From positions 284,478 through 348,477 of the forward strand of contig NZ_LMOV01000024.1 in assembly GCF_001424265.1 (NCBI RefSeq): a stretch of 64,000 bases of DNA. Reading direction: 5' to 3'. The notes under the pieces are model-generated. The model saw nothing but the letters and a program-made list of their open reading frames with translations. It made no database searches and was not told the origin of the DNA. Shown here in pieces: positions 53,982 through 63,504 of this stretch. Made by a program: the position numbers and the translations under genes. Numbering within the stretch: position 1 is the first letter of the stretch; each line of letters opens with the position of its first letter. This DNA is from Acidovorax sp. Leaf160 (lineage in GTDB: Bacteria > Pseudomonadota > Gammaproteobacteria > Burkholderiales > Burkholderiaceae_C).

Positions 53982-56087
53982 ATGCCCCGTATCCTTGTGC
54001 TTCGCCCCCTGGCGCTGGCAACCGCCCTCGCCTGCGCCGGCCTCGTTGCTCCCGCACAGGCCCAAGACTCCGCCGAATCCTCCCCGGCCCCTTCCGCCAC
54101 CGGCGCAGGCCCCTCTGCGGCCGGCCCGGCGCTGTCGACGGTGGTGGTCACCGCCTCGGGCGCGGCGGTGGACATCAAGGAGGCGCCCGCCAGCATCAGC
54201 GTCATCACGCGCGAAGACATCGAACGCAAGCCCGTCACCAGCATCGGCCAGTTGCTGGCCACCGTGCCGGGCGTGACCGGGGGACTCTCTGGCACCGGTG
54301 CGCAGTCGAAGATCCGCCTGCGCGGACTGCCGGAGAAATACACGCTGATCCTGGTGGACGGCCAGCGCCAGGGCAACTCGGCCGGCGTGAACTACCGCGA
54401 CGACCTGGGCCAGCAGGACCTGGACTGGATCTCGCCGGAGATGATCGAGCGCATCGAGGTGGTTCGCGGGCCGATGTCGTCGCTGTACGGCTCCGACGCC
54501 ATGGGCGGGGTCATCAACATCATCACCCGCAAGATCGGCACGCGCTGGACGGGCTCCACCACGCTCAACTACAGCAAGCCGTCCGACTCCGACCGGGGCG
54601 ACACGCGGCAGCTGGGCTTCAACCTCAGCGGGCCGCTGGCCGACCGGTTCGGCCTGCGGCTGGGCGGCAACGTCACCGAACGCGCATCGGACGCTTCGAA
54701 CGGCGGGTTTGCCGGCACGTATCTCTCCACCGCCGGCGCGCGCAACCAGAACCTCAACGGTCTGCTGAACTGGCAGCTGACGCCCGACCAGCTGCTGTCT
54801 GTCGAGGCGGCGCAAGGCACGCAGCGGGCCCTGGGTTCGGACACCGTCAATGCCGCCGGCAACCCGATCGTCAGCCCCTGGGGCCTGGCCCAACTGCAAC
54901 ACACCAAGCTGGGCATCGGCCATGAAGGCCGCTGGGGCGCCGCGCGCAGCAAGCTCAACCTGGTGCGCAACGAGTACGAGGACAAGGGCAACACCATCGG
55001 CAACAACGCGCACGAGACCGTGCTGGACGGCCGCTTCGACCTGCCGGTGCAGCTCTTCGGGCTGGACCAGGCGCTGACCACGGGCTTCCAGTGGAAGCGC
55101 GAGGCGTTGGACAACCGCGACACCATCGGCGTGGCGCCCATCGACTACGCAGGCAACCGCCTGGGCGGCTCGGGGCTGTCCGCCACCACCTGGGCGCTGT
55201 TCGCCGAAGACAGCATCTTCCTGCGCGAGAACCTGGCCCTGACGCTGGGCCTGCGCATGGACCACCATGACCAGTACGGCACCAACTGGAGCCCCCGTGC
55301 CTACCTGGTCTACCACCCCGAAGCGGAATGGACGGTGCGCGGCGGCGTTTCGCGCGGCTTTCGCGCGCCGGGTCTGAAGGAGAACTCGGCCAACGCCGCC
55401 ACCCAGTCGGGCGGCAACGGCTGCCGCAGCCTGGCCGGCCGCGGCTGGACCAGCAACAGCCGCAATGCCGACGGCACACGCGGCTGCTACATGGCGGGCA
55501 ATCCCAATCTCGAACCCGAAACCAGCACCAACTTCGAGCTGGGCACGGGCTGGGACCGCGCCGGCTGGTCGCTGGGCGCCACCTATTTCCACACCGATTT
55601 CAAGAACAAGATCGACTACCAGCCGCTGGGCCTGTTCAACGGCTTCTGGTGGACGCGCATGGAGAACGCCCAGCGGGCGCGCACGCGCGGACTAGAGGCG
55701 ACCGCCAATGTGCCACTGGCCCCGGCGCTGGACTGGAAAACCACCGTCACGCGCATGTTCGAATCGAAGAACCTGACCACCGGCGCGTCGCTGCTCGCCG
55801 TGCCACGCCTGACGGTCTATTCGGCCCTGCAATGGCGCATCAACCCGGCCTGGAACGCGGCCGTGAGCGCACGCCACACCGGCAAGGAACTGCTGACCAC
55901 GGGCACTGCCACCAGTTTCGCCAAGGCCTACACCACGCTCGATCTGACGGCCAACTACGCGGTGAACGAGTCGCTGACCCTGCGTACCGGTGTCATCAAC
56001 CTGACCGACAAGCAGACCCGCGAGCTGGGCAGCAACTACGACAACGGCGGGCGGACGTATTTCGTGGGGCTGACGGCGCGGTTCTGA
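53982..56087 (+). CDS. TonB-dependent iron-siderophore receptor, FepA/CirA-like
   Basis: A 701-residue outer-membrane receptor. Signal peptide about 1-27, TonB box STVVVTAS (about 52-59), a plug with RLRGLPEKYTLILVDGQRQG and RIEVVRGPMSSLYGSDAMGG, then a 22-strand-type barrel ending TYFVGLTARF with the normal terminal Phe. The plug and the GNGCRSLAGRGW and GTRGCYMAGNP segments (a Cys pair in a loop) fit the catecholate (FepA/CirA) group. The Fur box upstream supports iron uptake; the precise siderophore is unknown. Confidence 0.9.
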   Translation: MPRILVLRPLALATALACAGLVAPAQAQDSAESSPAPSATGAGPSAAGPALSTVVVTASGAAVDIKEAPASISVITREDIERKPVTSIGQLLATVPGVTGGLSGTGAQSKIRLRGLPEKYTLILVDGQRQGNSAGVNYRDDLGQQDLDWISPEMIERIEVVRGPMSSLYGSDAMGGVINIITRKIGTRWTGSTTLNYSKPSDSDRGDTRQLGFNLSGPLADRFGLRLGGNVTERASDASNGGFAGTYLSTAGARNQNLNGLLNWQLTPDQLLSVEAAQGTQRALGSDTVNAAGNPIVSPWGLAQLQHTKLGIGHEGRWGAARSKLNLVRNEYEDKGNTIGNNAHETVLDGRFDLPVQLFGLDQALTTGFQWKREALDNRDTIGVAPIDYAGNRLGGSGLSATTWALFAEDSIFLRENLALTLGLRMDHHDQYGTNWSPRAYLVYHPEAEWTVRGGVSRGFRAPGLKENSANAATQSGGNGCRSLAGRGWTSNSRNADGTRGCYMAGNPNLEPETSTNFELGTGWDRAGWSLGATYFHTDFKNKIDYQPLGLFNGFWWTRMENAQRARTRGLEATANVPLAPALDWKTTVTRMFESKNLTTGASLLAVPRLTVYSALQWRINPAWNAAVSARHTGKELLTTGTATSFAKAYTTLDLTANYAVNESLTLRTGVINLTDKQTRELGSNYDNGGRTYFVGLTARF

Positions 56088-56111
56088 CGGCGCTCCCTAC
56101 CCAGCACCGCA

Positions 56112-56169
56112 TGCTATTCTTTTCATAGCTAAAGGTGCTTGCCAGTCAAGCGCCGGGGCCGGATTTCGC
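56112..56169 (-). repeat. Interspersed palindromic repeat, copy D
   Basis: TGCTATTCTTTTCATAGCTA, AAGGTGCTTGCCAGTCAAGC, GCCGGGGCCGGATTTCGC. It is the reverse-orientation match of copies A to C and also aligns with copy F inside the crotonase gene. Confidence 0.75.
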
Positions 56170-56317
56170 CCTGCAACGAGGCCCGGCGAGCGCGGTGGGC
56201 CGCTGGTGGGCCGCTGGTGGACAGACAGCTTCCCACCCGCGCTGCGGACCGGCGCCTACACCATCCTGCGCTGGCTTGCGGTGAGATGGGCCATTCCCCC
56301 TGCTGCCCAGGCACCGT

Positions 56318-57703
56318 ATGCCCACTCCTTCCCGCGCCAGCGCCGCCAAGCCCGACACCACCAAGCCCGCGCCGCCCCGCCCCGGCAGCCGCCTGCCCGG
56401 CGGACTGATCTACGTGAGCGTGGACATGCCCGGCCTCACCCGCGTTCTCAAGGGCGATTCGTTCGCCTTCCGCAAGCCCGATGGCTCCTGGGTGAAGGAC
56501 GAGGAGGAGATCGCCCGCATCCGCAAGCTGGCGATTCCCCCCGCCTACACCGACGTCTGGATCTGCGCCAAGGCCAACGGCCACCTGCAGGCGACCGGCT
56601 TCGATGCGCGCGGGCGACGCCAGTACCGCTACCACCCCGAATGGCGGCGGGTGCGCGACGAAGACAAGTTCGAGCGCATGCGCGCCTTCGGGCTGGCGCT
56701 GCCGCGCATCCGCGCCCGCGTCGCCCGTGACCTGAAGCCCCGGCGCGGCGAGCCCGCGCTGTCGCGCACCGTGGTGCTGGCCACCATCGTGCGGCTGCTG
56801 GACACCACCTTCCTGCGCGTGGGCAACGAGGAATACGCGGCCACCAACAAGTCCTATGGCCTGACCACGCTGCGCAACCGGCATGCCGGCGTGCGCGGCA
56901 GCACGCTGACGCTGCGGTTTCGTGGCAAGAGCGGCGTGGAGCAGGAGGCCCGGCTGGACGACCCGCGCGTGGCCCGCGTGGTGCGCCGCTGCCAGCAGCT
57001 GCCGGGCCAGGAGCTGTTCCAGTACGAAGACGCCGACGGCCAGCGCCATGCCATCGGCTCCAGCGACGTGAACGACTACCTGCGCGAGATCACCGAGGGA
57101 GCGCGGGGCACGGCCGGCACGGCGGGTGCGGCGGGCACAGCGGCCGATGGCGGCGAACTGCATTTCACCGCCAAGGACTTCCGCACCTGGCACGGCACCG
57201 CCCAGGCGCTGGAGCTGACGCGGCTGGCCTGTACCGGAGACAGCGGCGCCGCGTCGTACAGCGCCAAGGCCATTCTGGTGGAGGTGGCGCGCCAGCTGGG
57301 CAACACGCCGGCCGTGTGCAAGAAGTCGTACGTCCATCCTGCCGTGCTGGAGCTGGGCGCGCGCCTGGCGTCCGACGCGGGGCCCGACATGCAGAAGGTG
57401 TGGGACCGGATCGGCGGGGAGGGCTCGGCGCCGCGCGGCCTGACGGCGCCCGAGCGCCGGCTGCTGGCCTTCCTGCGGCGGCCGCTGCCCGGCGTTCCAA
57501 AGGCGGGCGCGCAGGCAGGCACCCAGGCAGGTGCTCGGGCAGGCGGGGTGCGGGCACAAGCCAAGCCCCCTGCTGCAAAGCCGGCGGCGCCCCGCCGGCA
57601 GGCAGCTGCGCCGAAAGGCCGCAGCGCGCCCCGCCCCGGCCAGCGCCGCCGCCAGGCCCCGGCCGCCGCACCGGCCGCCGCACCGGCCAGCGCGGCGGCC
57701 TGA
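56318..57703 (+). CDS. DNA topoisomerase IB
   Basis: Type IB topoisomerase that relaxes supercoils by a 3'-phosphotyrosine intermediate. The 461-residue protein has the N-terminal domain (YVSVDMPGLTRVLKGDSFAF) and the catalytic core LLDTTFLRVGNEEYAATNKS. Next come the Arg/Lys/His-bearing segments LTLRFRGKSGVEQ and FTAKDFRTWHGT, then the nucleophile Tyr338 in CKKSYVHPAVL. The C-terminus is a Pro/Ala/Arg-rich basic tail of ~75 residues. This enzyme is common in Pseudomonas and Burkholderiales. Confidence 0.93.
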   Translation: MPTPSRASAAKPDTTKPAPPRPGSRLPGGLIYVSVDMPGLTRVLKGDSFAFRKPDGSWVKDEEEIARIRKLAIPPAYTDVWICAKANGHLQATGFDARGRRQYRYHPEWRRVRDEDKFERMRAFGLALPRIRARVARDLKPRRGEPALSRTVVLATIVRLLDTTFLRVGNEEYAATNKSYGLTTLRNRHAGVRGSTLTLRFRGKSGVEQEARLDDPRVARVVRRCQQLPGQELFQYEDADGQRHAIGSSDVNDYLREITEGARGTAGTAGAAGTAADGGELHFTAKDFRTWHGTAQALELTRLACTGDSGAASYSAKAILVEVARQLGNTPAVCKKSYVHPAVLELGARLASDAGPDMQKVWDRIGGEGSAPRGLTAPERRLLAFLRRPLPGVPKAGAQAGTQAGARAGGVRAQAKPPAAKPAAPRRQAAAPKGRSAPRPGQRRRQAPAAAPAAAPASAAA

Positions 57704-57727
57704 GCGGCCGACCCGGGCCCCGGAGCC

Positions 57728-59113
57728 TCAGCGCCCGACCATGGCGCCGGGCACCACCCACTGGTCGAACTGCTCCGCCGTCACATGGCCGGAGGCGATG
57801 GCTGCCTCGCGCAGCGACGAGCCTTCCTTATGCGCCTTCTTGGCAATGAACGCGGCCTTGTCGTAGCCGATGTGGGTGTTGAGCGCGGTGACCAGCATCA
57901 GCGAGCGGCCGACCAGGTCGGCGATGCGCTCGCGGTTGGGCTCGATGCCCACGGCGCAGTGGTCGTTGAAGCTCACCATGCCGTCGGCCAGCAGCCGCAC
58001 GCTCTGCAGGAAGTTGTGCGCCACCATGGGACGGAACACGTTCAGCTCGAAGTTGCCGGACGCGCCGCCGAAGTTGATCGCCACATCGTTGCCGAAGACC
58101 TGCGCGGCCAGCATGGTGACGGCCTCGCTCTGGGTCGGATTGACCTTGCCGGGCATGATGGACGAGCCCGGCTCGTTCTCGGGGATCGACAGCTCGCCGA
58201 TGCCGCTGCGCGGGCCGCTGGCCAGCCAGCGCACGTCGTTGGCGATCTTCATCATGCTGGCGGCCAGGGTCTTGAGCGCGCCGTGCGCATGCACCAGCGC
58301 ATCCACAGAGGCCAGTGCCTCGAACTTGTTGGGCGCGGTGACGAAAGGCAGTCCGGTCAGCTCGGCCAGCTCCCGGGCCACGCCTTCTGCATAGCCCTTG
58401 GGTGCGTTCAGGCCGGTGCCGACGGCGGTGCCGCCCAGCGCCAGTTCATACAGGTGCGGCAGTGCGTCGCGCACGTGCCGCTCGCCATGGCTCAGCTGCG
58501 CCACCCAGCCCGAGATTTCCTGGCCGAGCGTCAGCGGCGTGGCGTCCTGCAGATGGGTGCGGCCGATCTTGACGATGTCGTCAAAGGCCTGCGCCTTCGC
58601 TTCCAGGGTGGTGCGCAGCCGCGCAATGGCGGGCAGCAAGCGATGGGTCAGCGCCTCCACCGCCGCCACGTGCATGGCGGTGGGGAAGACGTCGTTGCTC
58701 GACTGGCTGCGGTTCACGTCGTCGTTGGGGTGCACCAGGCGCCCCTCGCCCCGCTCGCCGCCCAGGATCTCGCTGGCACGGTTGGCCAGCACCTCGTTCA
58801 CGTTCATGTTGGTCTGCGTGCCCGAGCCGGTCTGCCACACGACCAGGGGGAATTCGCCGGGATGCTGGCCGGCGATCACCTCGTCGGCCGCAGCCACGAT
58901 GGCATCGGTCTTGCGCGCATCCTGCAGCCCCAGCGCCTGGTTGACCCGCGCCGACGCCCGCTTCACCTGCGCCAGCGCCTTGATGATCTCGCGCGGCTGC
59001 CGCTCGCCGGAGATGTCGAAGTTCTGCAGCGAGCGCTGCGTCTGGGCGCCCCACAGTTGCTGGGCCGGCACCTCGATGGGGCCGAAGGTGTCACGTTCGA
59101 TGCGATGGGTCAT
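57728..59113 (-). CDS. fumC: Class II fumarate hydratase
   Basis: Iron-independent fumarase, 461 residues. Motifs are [57 protein letters not shown] and the superfamily signature [13 protein letters not shown] (about 318-330). The ATG at 59113 is the family start. A Fur-like box about 150 bases upstream suggests induction when iron is short. The iron-sulfur fumarase is encoded about 2.7 kb away. Confidence 0.96.
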   Translation of the reverse strand: MTHRIERDTFGPIEVPAQQLWGAQTQRSLQNFDISGERQPREIIKALAQVKRASARVNQALGLQDARKTDAIVAAADEVIAGQHPGEFPLVVWQTGSGTQTNMNVNEVLANRASEILGGERGEGRLVHPNDDVNRSQSSNDVFPTAMHVAAVEALTHRLLPAIARLRTTLEAKAQAFDDIVKIGRTHLQDATPLTLGQEISGWVAQLSHGERHVRDALPHLYELALGGTAVGTGLNAPKGYAEGVARELAELTGLPFVTAPNKFEALASVDALVHAHGALKTLAASMMKIANDVRWLASGPRSGIGELSIPENEPGSSIMPGKVNPTQSEAVTMLAAQVFGNDVAINFGGASGNFELNVFRPMVAHNFLQSVRLLADGMVSFNDHCAVGIEPNRERIADLVGRSLMLVTALNTHIGYDKAAFIAKKAHKEGSSLREAAIASGHVTAEQFDQWVVPGAMVGR

Positions 59114-59430
59114 GGCGGACAGGCTCCTGGAGTGAATGATGGGGTGGCAAGGGATGGGACGGGTCGCTGCAGAGGTTCGCGTCAGGCGGCTCAGGCACAA
59201 CGGAAGATCCCCCGGTGAATGGGGCCCGCAGCACCGGGTGATCCATCAGAATAGCGACAAACGAAAACCATTCTCATTGCAGAGTTGTGGGATTCCGGCG
59301 GAATCGACGTGCTTCCTACGTCGCGGACACGTTACTTGATGTAAAAAGGGCAGACCGCATCGTGCGTGCCTGGTGGCGCGTGCCGGCGCGCCGCGCTCGC
59401 CACCCTTCGACACCGCCCACCCCGCGCCCC
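59114..59430. other. Divergent region between fumC and MHYT gene
   Basis: 317 bases with no gene supported. It carries a Fur-like box at 59261-59279. A plus-strand frame extends upstream of the MHYT gene, but its start near 59287 has no ribosome site and no family similarity. Confidence 0.5.
59261..59279 (-). promoter_or_regulatory. Fur-like box upstream of fumC
   Basis: On the minus strand CAATGAGAATGGTTTTCGT contains TGAGAATGGTTTTCG, which matches TGATAATNATTATCA at 10 of 14 fixed positions. It is placed for control of fumC; it could also affect the divergent MHYT gene. Confidence 0.5.
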
Positions 59431-61638
59431 ATGCTCACCCCTCCGCTTCCCGATTCCGGCTTCATGACTTCCACCTACAACCTGCAGGTGGTGGCAGCGT
59501 CGTTCGGCATCGCCTGGCTGGCAGCCTATGCGGCGCTTGACGTGGCGCGGCGAATCCAGCGGGCGTCCTGGCGCATCGCGCTCGTCTGGTGGTCGGTCGG
59601 ATCGGTGGTGATGGGTACGGGCTTCTGGGCGACGCACTTCCTCGGGCTGCAGTCGCTGCAGCTGCCGGTGACGCTCGGCTTCAGCGAGTTCACGACGCTC
59701 CTGTCGTGGCTGCTGGCGGTGTGCGTCTCCGGCGTGGTGCTGGGCCTGGCCGGCCTGCCCCACGCGCGCGCACTGCACTGGCTGGCAAGCGCACTGGTAC
59801 TGGGCGCAGGCATGGGCGCCATGCACTACCTCGGCATGCAGGCCCTGGAGATGTCGATCCCCATCGTCTGGAACCCCTGGCTGGTCGCCGCATCCCTGGC
59901 GATGGCCCTGCTGGCTGCGCTCTGCGGCCTGGGCATGTTCCGGCTGCTGCTGGCCCAGCGCGGGCCGCGCAGGCTGCTTCACCAGGTGGTGGCGTCGGCC
60001 GTGTCGGGACTGGCGATGGGCTCGATGCACTACATGGGCATGGCGGCCGCGCAATTTCCGGAAGGTGCGGTGTGCCTCAGTGTCGATGGCCTGACGGGTT
60101 CCGGCCTGACTGCGGTCATCATCCTCGCCACGACGATGCTGCTGGTCAGCACGCTGGTGGCATCGGTGCTCGACGCCCTGCTGCAGCACAAGGCCCGCCA
60201 GTTGACCCGCTCGCTCAAGGACAGCAACGCCAAGCTGCAGTCCGCCAACGCGGCACTGCACAAGCAGGCCTTTGCCGACCCCCTGACGGGCCTGCCCAAC
60301 CGGCTGTTGCTGGAAGACCGCCTGCACCATGCCCTCTTGCGGCTGGAGCGGGCCAACGCGGGGGGCGCGCAGCAACGGCTGGGCGTGATGTTCGTCGATC
60401 TCGACGGCTTCAAGCCGATCAACGATTCGCTGGGCCATACGGCGGGCGACGCCATTTTGCAGAGCGCGGCGCAGCGCCTGCGGGAAGAGGCGCGCGACAG
60501 CGACACCGTCGCGCGGATGGGTGGCGACGAATTCCTGGTGCTGCTGGAAGACGTGGGCCGCACCGCCGATTGCCTGGGCGTGGTCCAGCGTCTGCTCGAC
60601 ACCCTTTCGCAGCCCTTCGATCTGGCCGGCCGGCAGGTGCAGATCTCCTGCTCCATCGGCGTGGTGGTCTACCCCGACCAGGGCGAGCGCGAGAAGCTGG
60701 TCGCCAACGCCGATGCGGCCATGTACGCCGCCAAGCGCGCCGGGGGCAACGGTTTCGCGCTGTTCGAAGACCACATGAACTCCGACGCCTCCGAACAGCT
60801 GGAGCTGCAGAAGGACCTGCGCCAGGCGCTGCAGCGCGGGGAGCTGGCGCTGCACTACCAGCCGAAGATCGACGGCCAGCGCGGCCACATCTGCGGCGTG
60901 GAGGCGCTGCTGCGCTGGAACCACCCGACGCGCGGCGCGATCAGCCCGGCGGTGTTCATCGCGCTGGCCGAGCGCTTCGGGCTCATCAACACGCTGGGCA
61001 GCTGGGTCATCGACGAGGCCTGCCGCCAGATCGCCGAATGGGCCCGCAGCGGGCTGCGCATTCGCGTGGCGATCAACGTGTCGGTGCACCAGTTGCGCGA
61101 GGCGGGCCTGGCTCAGCGCATCACGCGGTCACTGCAGGCGCACGGCGTGGACGCGGGCCAGCTGCTGTGCGAAATCACCGAGACGGTCGCCATGGAGGAC
61201 ACCCGCACGACGCAGCGCACGCTGCGCGAGCTGGCGCGCATCGGCGTGTTTCTCTCCATCGACGACTTCGGCACCGGTCACTCCAGTCTGAGCTACCTGC
61301 GCCGCCTGCCCGCGCAGCAGCTCAAGATCGACAGCAGCTTCGTGCAGGACCTGGAACACCAGGAGGACGCCCGCGCCGTGGTGGACGCGGTGGTGCGACT
61401 GGCCCACGCGCTGGGCCTGAAAGTGGTCGCGGAGGGCGTGGAGACGAGCGGGCAGCGCGACATTCTGCTGGGCATGCGCTGCGACGAGCTGCAGGGCTTC
61501 TTCTTCGCCCGGCCGATGCCTGCGGACCGGCTGCAGGCCTGGGCCCTGGACGACCAGCCGGAAGGCACACTGGGTTTCTCGCCGTCGGTCTTCGGCATCG
61601 GCGACACGCTGGAGGCCCCCGGCGCGGTTCCCGTATAG
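59431..61638 (+). CDS. MHYT-GGDEF-EAL membrane cyclic-di-GMP protein
   Basis: A 735-residue protein. The N-terminal ~250 residues hold about seven helices with MHYT-type motifs (THFLGLQSLQLP, MHYLGMQALEM, MHYMGMAAAQF), a putative copper-linked sensor of oxygen, CO or NO. A GGDEF domain follows (intact at about 364-368), then an EAL domain (EALLRW at about 491) with the DDFGTGHSSLSYL loop. Both catalytic signatures are intact. Alternative start: Met at 59464. The architecture resembles the Pseudomonas MucR/NbdA-type proteins. Confidence 0.92.
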   Translation: MLTPPLPDSGFMTSTYNLQVVAASFGIAWLAAYAALDVARRIQRASWRIALVWWSVGSVVMGTGFWATHFLGLQSLQLPVTLGFSEFTTLLSWLLAVCVSGVVLGLAGLPHARALHWLASALVLGAGMGAMHYLGMQALEMSIPIVWNPWLVAASLAMALLAALCGLGMFRLLLAQRGPRRLLHQVVASAVSGLAMGSMHYMGMAAAQFPEGAVCLSVDGLTGSGLTAVIILATTMLLVSTLVASVLDALLQHKARQLTRSLKDSNAKLQSANAALHKQAFADPLTGLPNRLLLEDRLHHALLRLERANAGGAQQRLGVMFVDLDGFKPINDSLGHTAGDAILQSAAQRLREEARDSDTVARMGGDEFLVLLEDVGRTADCLGVVQRLLDTLSQPFDLAGRQVQISCSIGVVVYPDQGEREKLVANADAAMYAAKRAGGNGFALFEDHMNSDASEQLELQKDLRQALQRGELALHYQPKIDGQRGHICGVEALLRWNHPTRGAISPAVFIALAERFGLINTLGSWVIDEACRQIAEWARSGLRIRVAINVSVHQLREAGLAQRITRSLQAHGVDAGQLLCEITETVAMEDTRTTQRTLRELARIGVFLSIDDFGTGHSSLSYLRRLPAQQLKIDSSFVQDLEHQEDARAVVDAVVRLAHALGLKVVAEGVETSGQRDILLGMRCDELQGFFFARPMPADRLQAWALDDQPEGTLGFSPSVFGIGDTLEAPGAVPV

Positions 61639-61800
61639 GCCGCAGCGCGGCCCGGCAGACGCGGCGGCGGAGCGCGCCTGAGGCGGCGCCTGGTGCCGTG
61701 TGCACGGCCCTGCGCGGCGGGGCCCGGCAGGAGCCGGCAGGAGACGGCGAGGGGCAGCGATAATTGCGGGGTCCGTTTCTTCCCCCACAACATCCCCACC

Positions 61801-63360
61801 ATGACCACGACCATCCGGTACCACGACCTCGTGGAGTCCGTTGCTGCGTCCCTGCAGTACATCAGCTACTACCATCCCGCCGACTTCATCGCCCATCTGG
61901 CCCGTGCCTACGAGCGCGAGCAGAGCCCGGCGGCCAAGGACGCGATGGCGCAGATCCTCACCAACAGCAAGATGAGCGCCACGGGCCAGCGCCCGATCTG
62001 CCAGGACACCGGCATCGTCAACGTGTTCCTGAAGGTCGGCATGGACGTGCGCTGGGAAGGTTTCCCGGCCGGCCAGGGCCTGGAAGACGCCGTCAACGAA
62101 GGCGTGCGCCGCGGCTACAACCATCCGGACAACACGCTGCGCGCGAGCGTCGTGGCCGACCCTCAGTTCCTGCGCAAGAACACCAAGGACAACACCCCGG
62201 CCGTGATCTTCGTGCAGATCGTGCCGGGCAGCACGGTGGACATCACCGTAGCAGCCAAGGGCGGCGGCAGCGAGAACAAGTCCAAGATGGTCATGATGAA
62301 CCCCAGCGACAACCTGGTGGACTGGGTGCTGAAGACCGTGCCGACCATGGGCGCCGGCTGGTGCCCGCCGGGCATGCTGGGCATCGGCATCGGCGGCACC
62401 GCGGAAAAAGCCGTGCTGCTGGCCAAGGAAAGCCTGATGGACGACCTGAACATGTACGAGCTGCAGGCCAAGGCCGCGCGCGGCGAGAAGCTCGATCAGG
62501 TCGAGGAACTGCGCCTGGAGCTGTTCGACAAGGTGAACGCCCTGGGCATCGGCGCGCAGGGCCTCGGCGGCCTCACCACCGTGCTGGACATCAAGATCAA
62601 GATGTACCCCACGCACGCGGCCTCCAAGCCCGTGGCGATGATCCCCAACTGCGCTGCCACGCGCCATGCGCACTTCGTGCTCGACGGCTCCGGCCCGGTG
62701 TACCTCGAAGCGCCATCGCTCGACCTCTGGCCCAAGATCGACTGGGCGCCAGACTACAACCAGTCCAAGCGGGTGGATCTGAACACCCTCACCCGCGAAG
62801 AGGTCGCCAGCTGGAAGCCCGGCGACACGCTGCTGCTGAACGGCAAGATGCTCACCGGCCGCGACGCCGCGCACAAGCGCATCCAGGACATGCTGGCCAA
62901 GGGCGAGAAGCTTCCCGTGGACTTCGCCAACCGCGTCATCTACTACGTGGGCCCGGTTGACCCGGTGCGCGACGAGGCCGTGGGCCCGGCCGGCCCGACC
63001 ACCGCCACGCGCATGGACAAGTTCACCGAGATGATGCTCGCCGAAACCGGACTGATCGCGATGATCGGCAAGTCCGAGCGCGGCCCGGTCGCCATCGAGG
63101 CGATCAAGAAGCACCAGTCGGCCTACCTGATGGCCGTGGGCGGCGCCGCCTACCTGGTCAGCAAGGCCATCAAGACCGCAAAGGTCGTCGGCTTCGAAGA
63201 TCTGGGCATGGAAGCGATCTACGAGTTCGACGTGGTGGACATGCCCGTCACCGTGGCCGTGGATGCCGGCGGCACCAGCAAGCACATCACCGGCCCGGCC
63301 GAATGGAGCCAGCGCATCGCCACGGGCGAGTTCAAGTCCATCGACCTGGTCGCGGCCTGA
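61801..63360 (+). CDS. Class I (iron-sulfur) fumarate hydratase
   Basis: Oxygen-sensitive [4Fe-4S] fumarase of 519 residues. It shows the N-terminal lyase domain (RPICQDTGIVNVFLKVG, Cys cluster ligand), GWCPPGMLGIGIGGTAEKA, PNCAATRHAHFVLDGSGPVY and the C-terminal beta domain (GPTTATRMDKFTEMML). The start at 61801 is the family N-terminus. It complements the iron-independent FumC encoded to its left. Confidence 0.95.
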   Translation: MTTTIRYHDLVESVAASLQYISYYHPADFIAHLARAYEREQSPAAKDAMAQILTNSKMSATGQRPICQDTGIVNVFLKVGMDVRWEGFPAGQGLEDAVNEGVRRGYNHPDNTLRASVVADPQFLRKNTKDNTPAVIFVQIVPGSTVDITVAAKGGGSENKSKMVMMNPSDNLVDWVLKTVPTMGAGWCPPGMLGIGIGGTAEKAVLLAKESLMDDLNMYELQAKAARGEKLDQVEELRLELFDKVNALGIGAQGLGGLTTVLDIKIKMYPTHAASKPVAMIPNCAATRHAHFVLDGSGPVYLEAPSLDLWPKIDWAPDYNQSKRVDLNTLTREEVASWKPGDTLLLNGKMLTGRDAAHKRIQDMLAKGEKLPVDFANRVIYYVGPVDPVRDEAVGPAGPTTATRMDKFTEMMLAETGLIAMIGKSERGPVAIEAIKKHQSAYLMAVGGAAYLVSKAIKTAKVVGFEDLGMEAIYEFDVVDMPVTVAVDAGGTSKHITGPAEWSQRIATGEFKSIDLVAA

Positions 63361-63434
63361 GACGCCACTGCGCTGCGCCGCCAGGGAAACCCGGCGGCGC
63401 ACGTGCCCGGCGCCACTGCCTGCACTACCATCCG

Positions 63435-63469
63435 GGCTTGCCGTGTTTCGACGCGCGGCAAGCCTTTTT
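63435..63469 (+). terminator. Intrinsic terminator after class I fumarase
   Basis: GGCTTGCCG (63435-63443) and CGGCAAGCC (63456-63464) form a 9-bp stem with a 12-base loop, followed by five T. It ends the fumarase unit 36 bases before murI. Confidence 0.8.
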
Positions 63470-63504
63470 GCTTCCCGTCCGACAGCTCTGAACCACCTTC
63501 CGCC

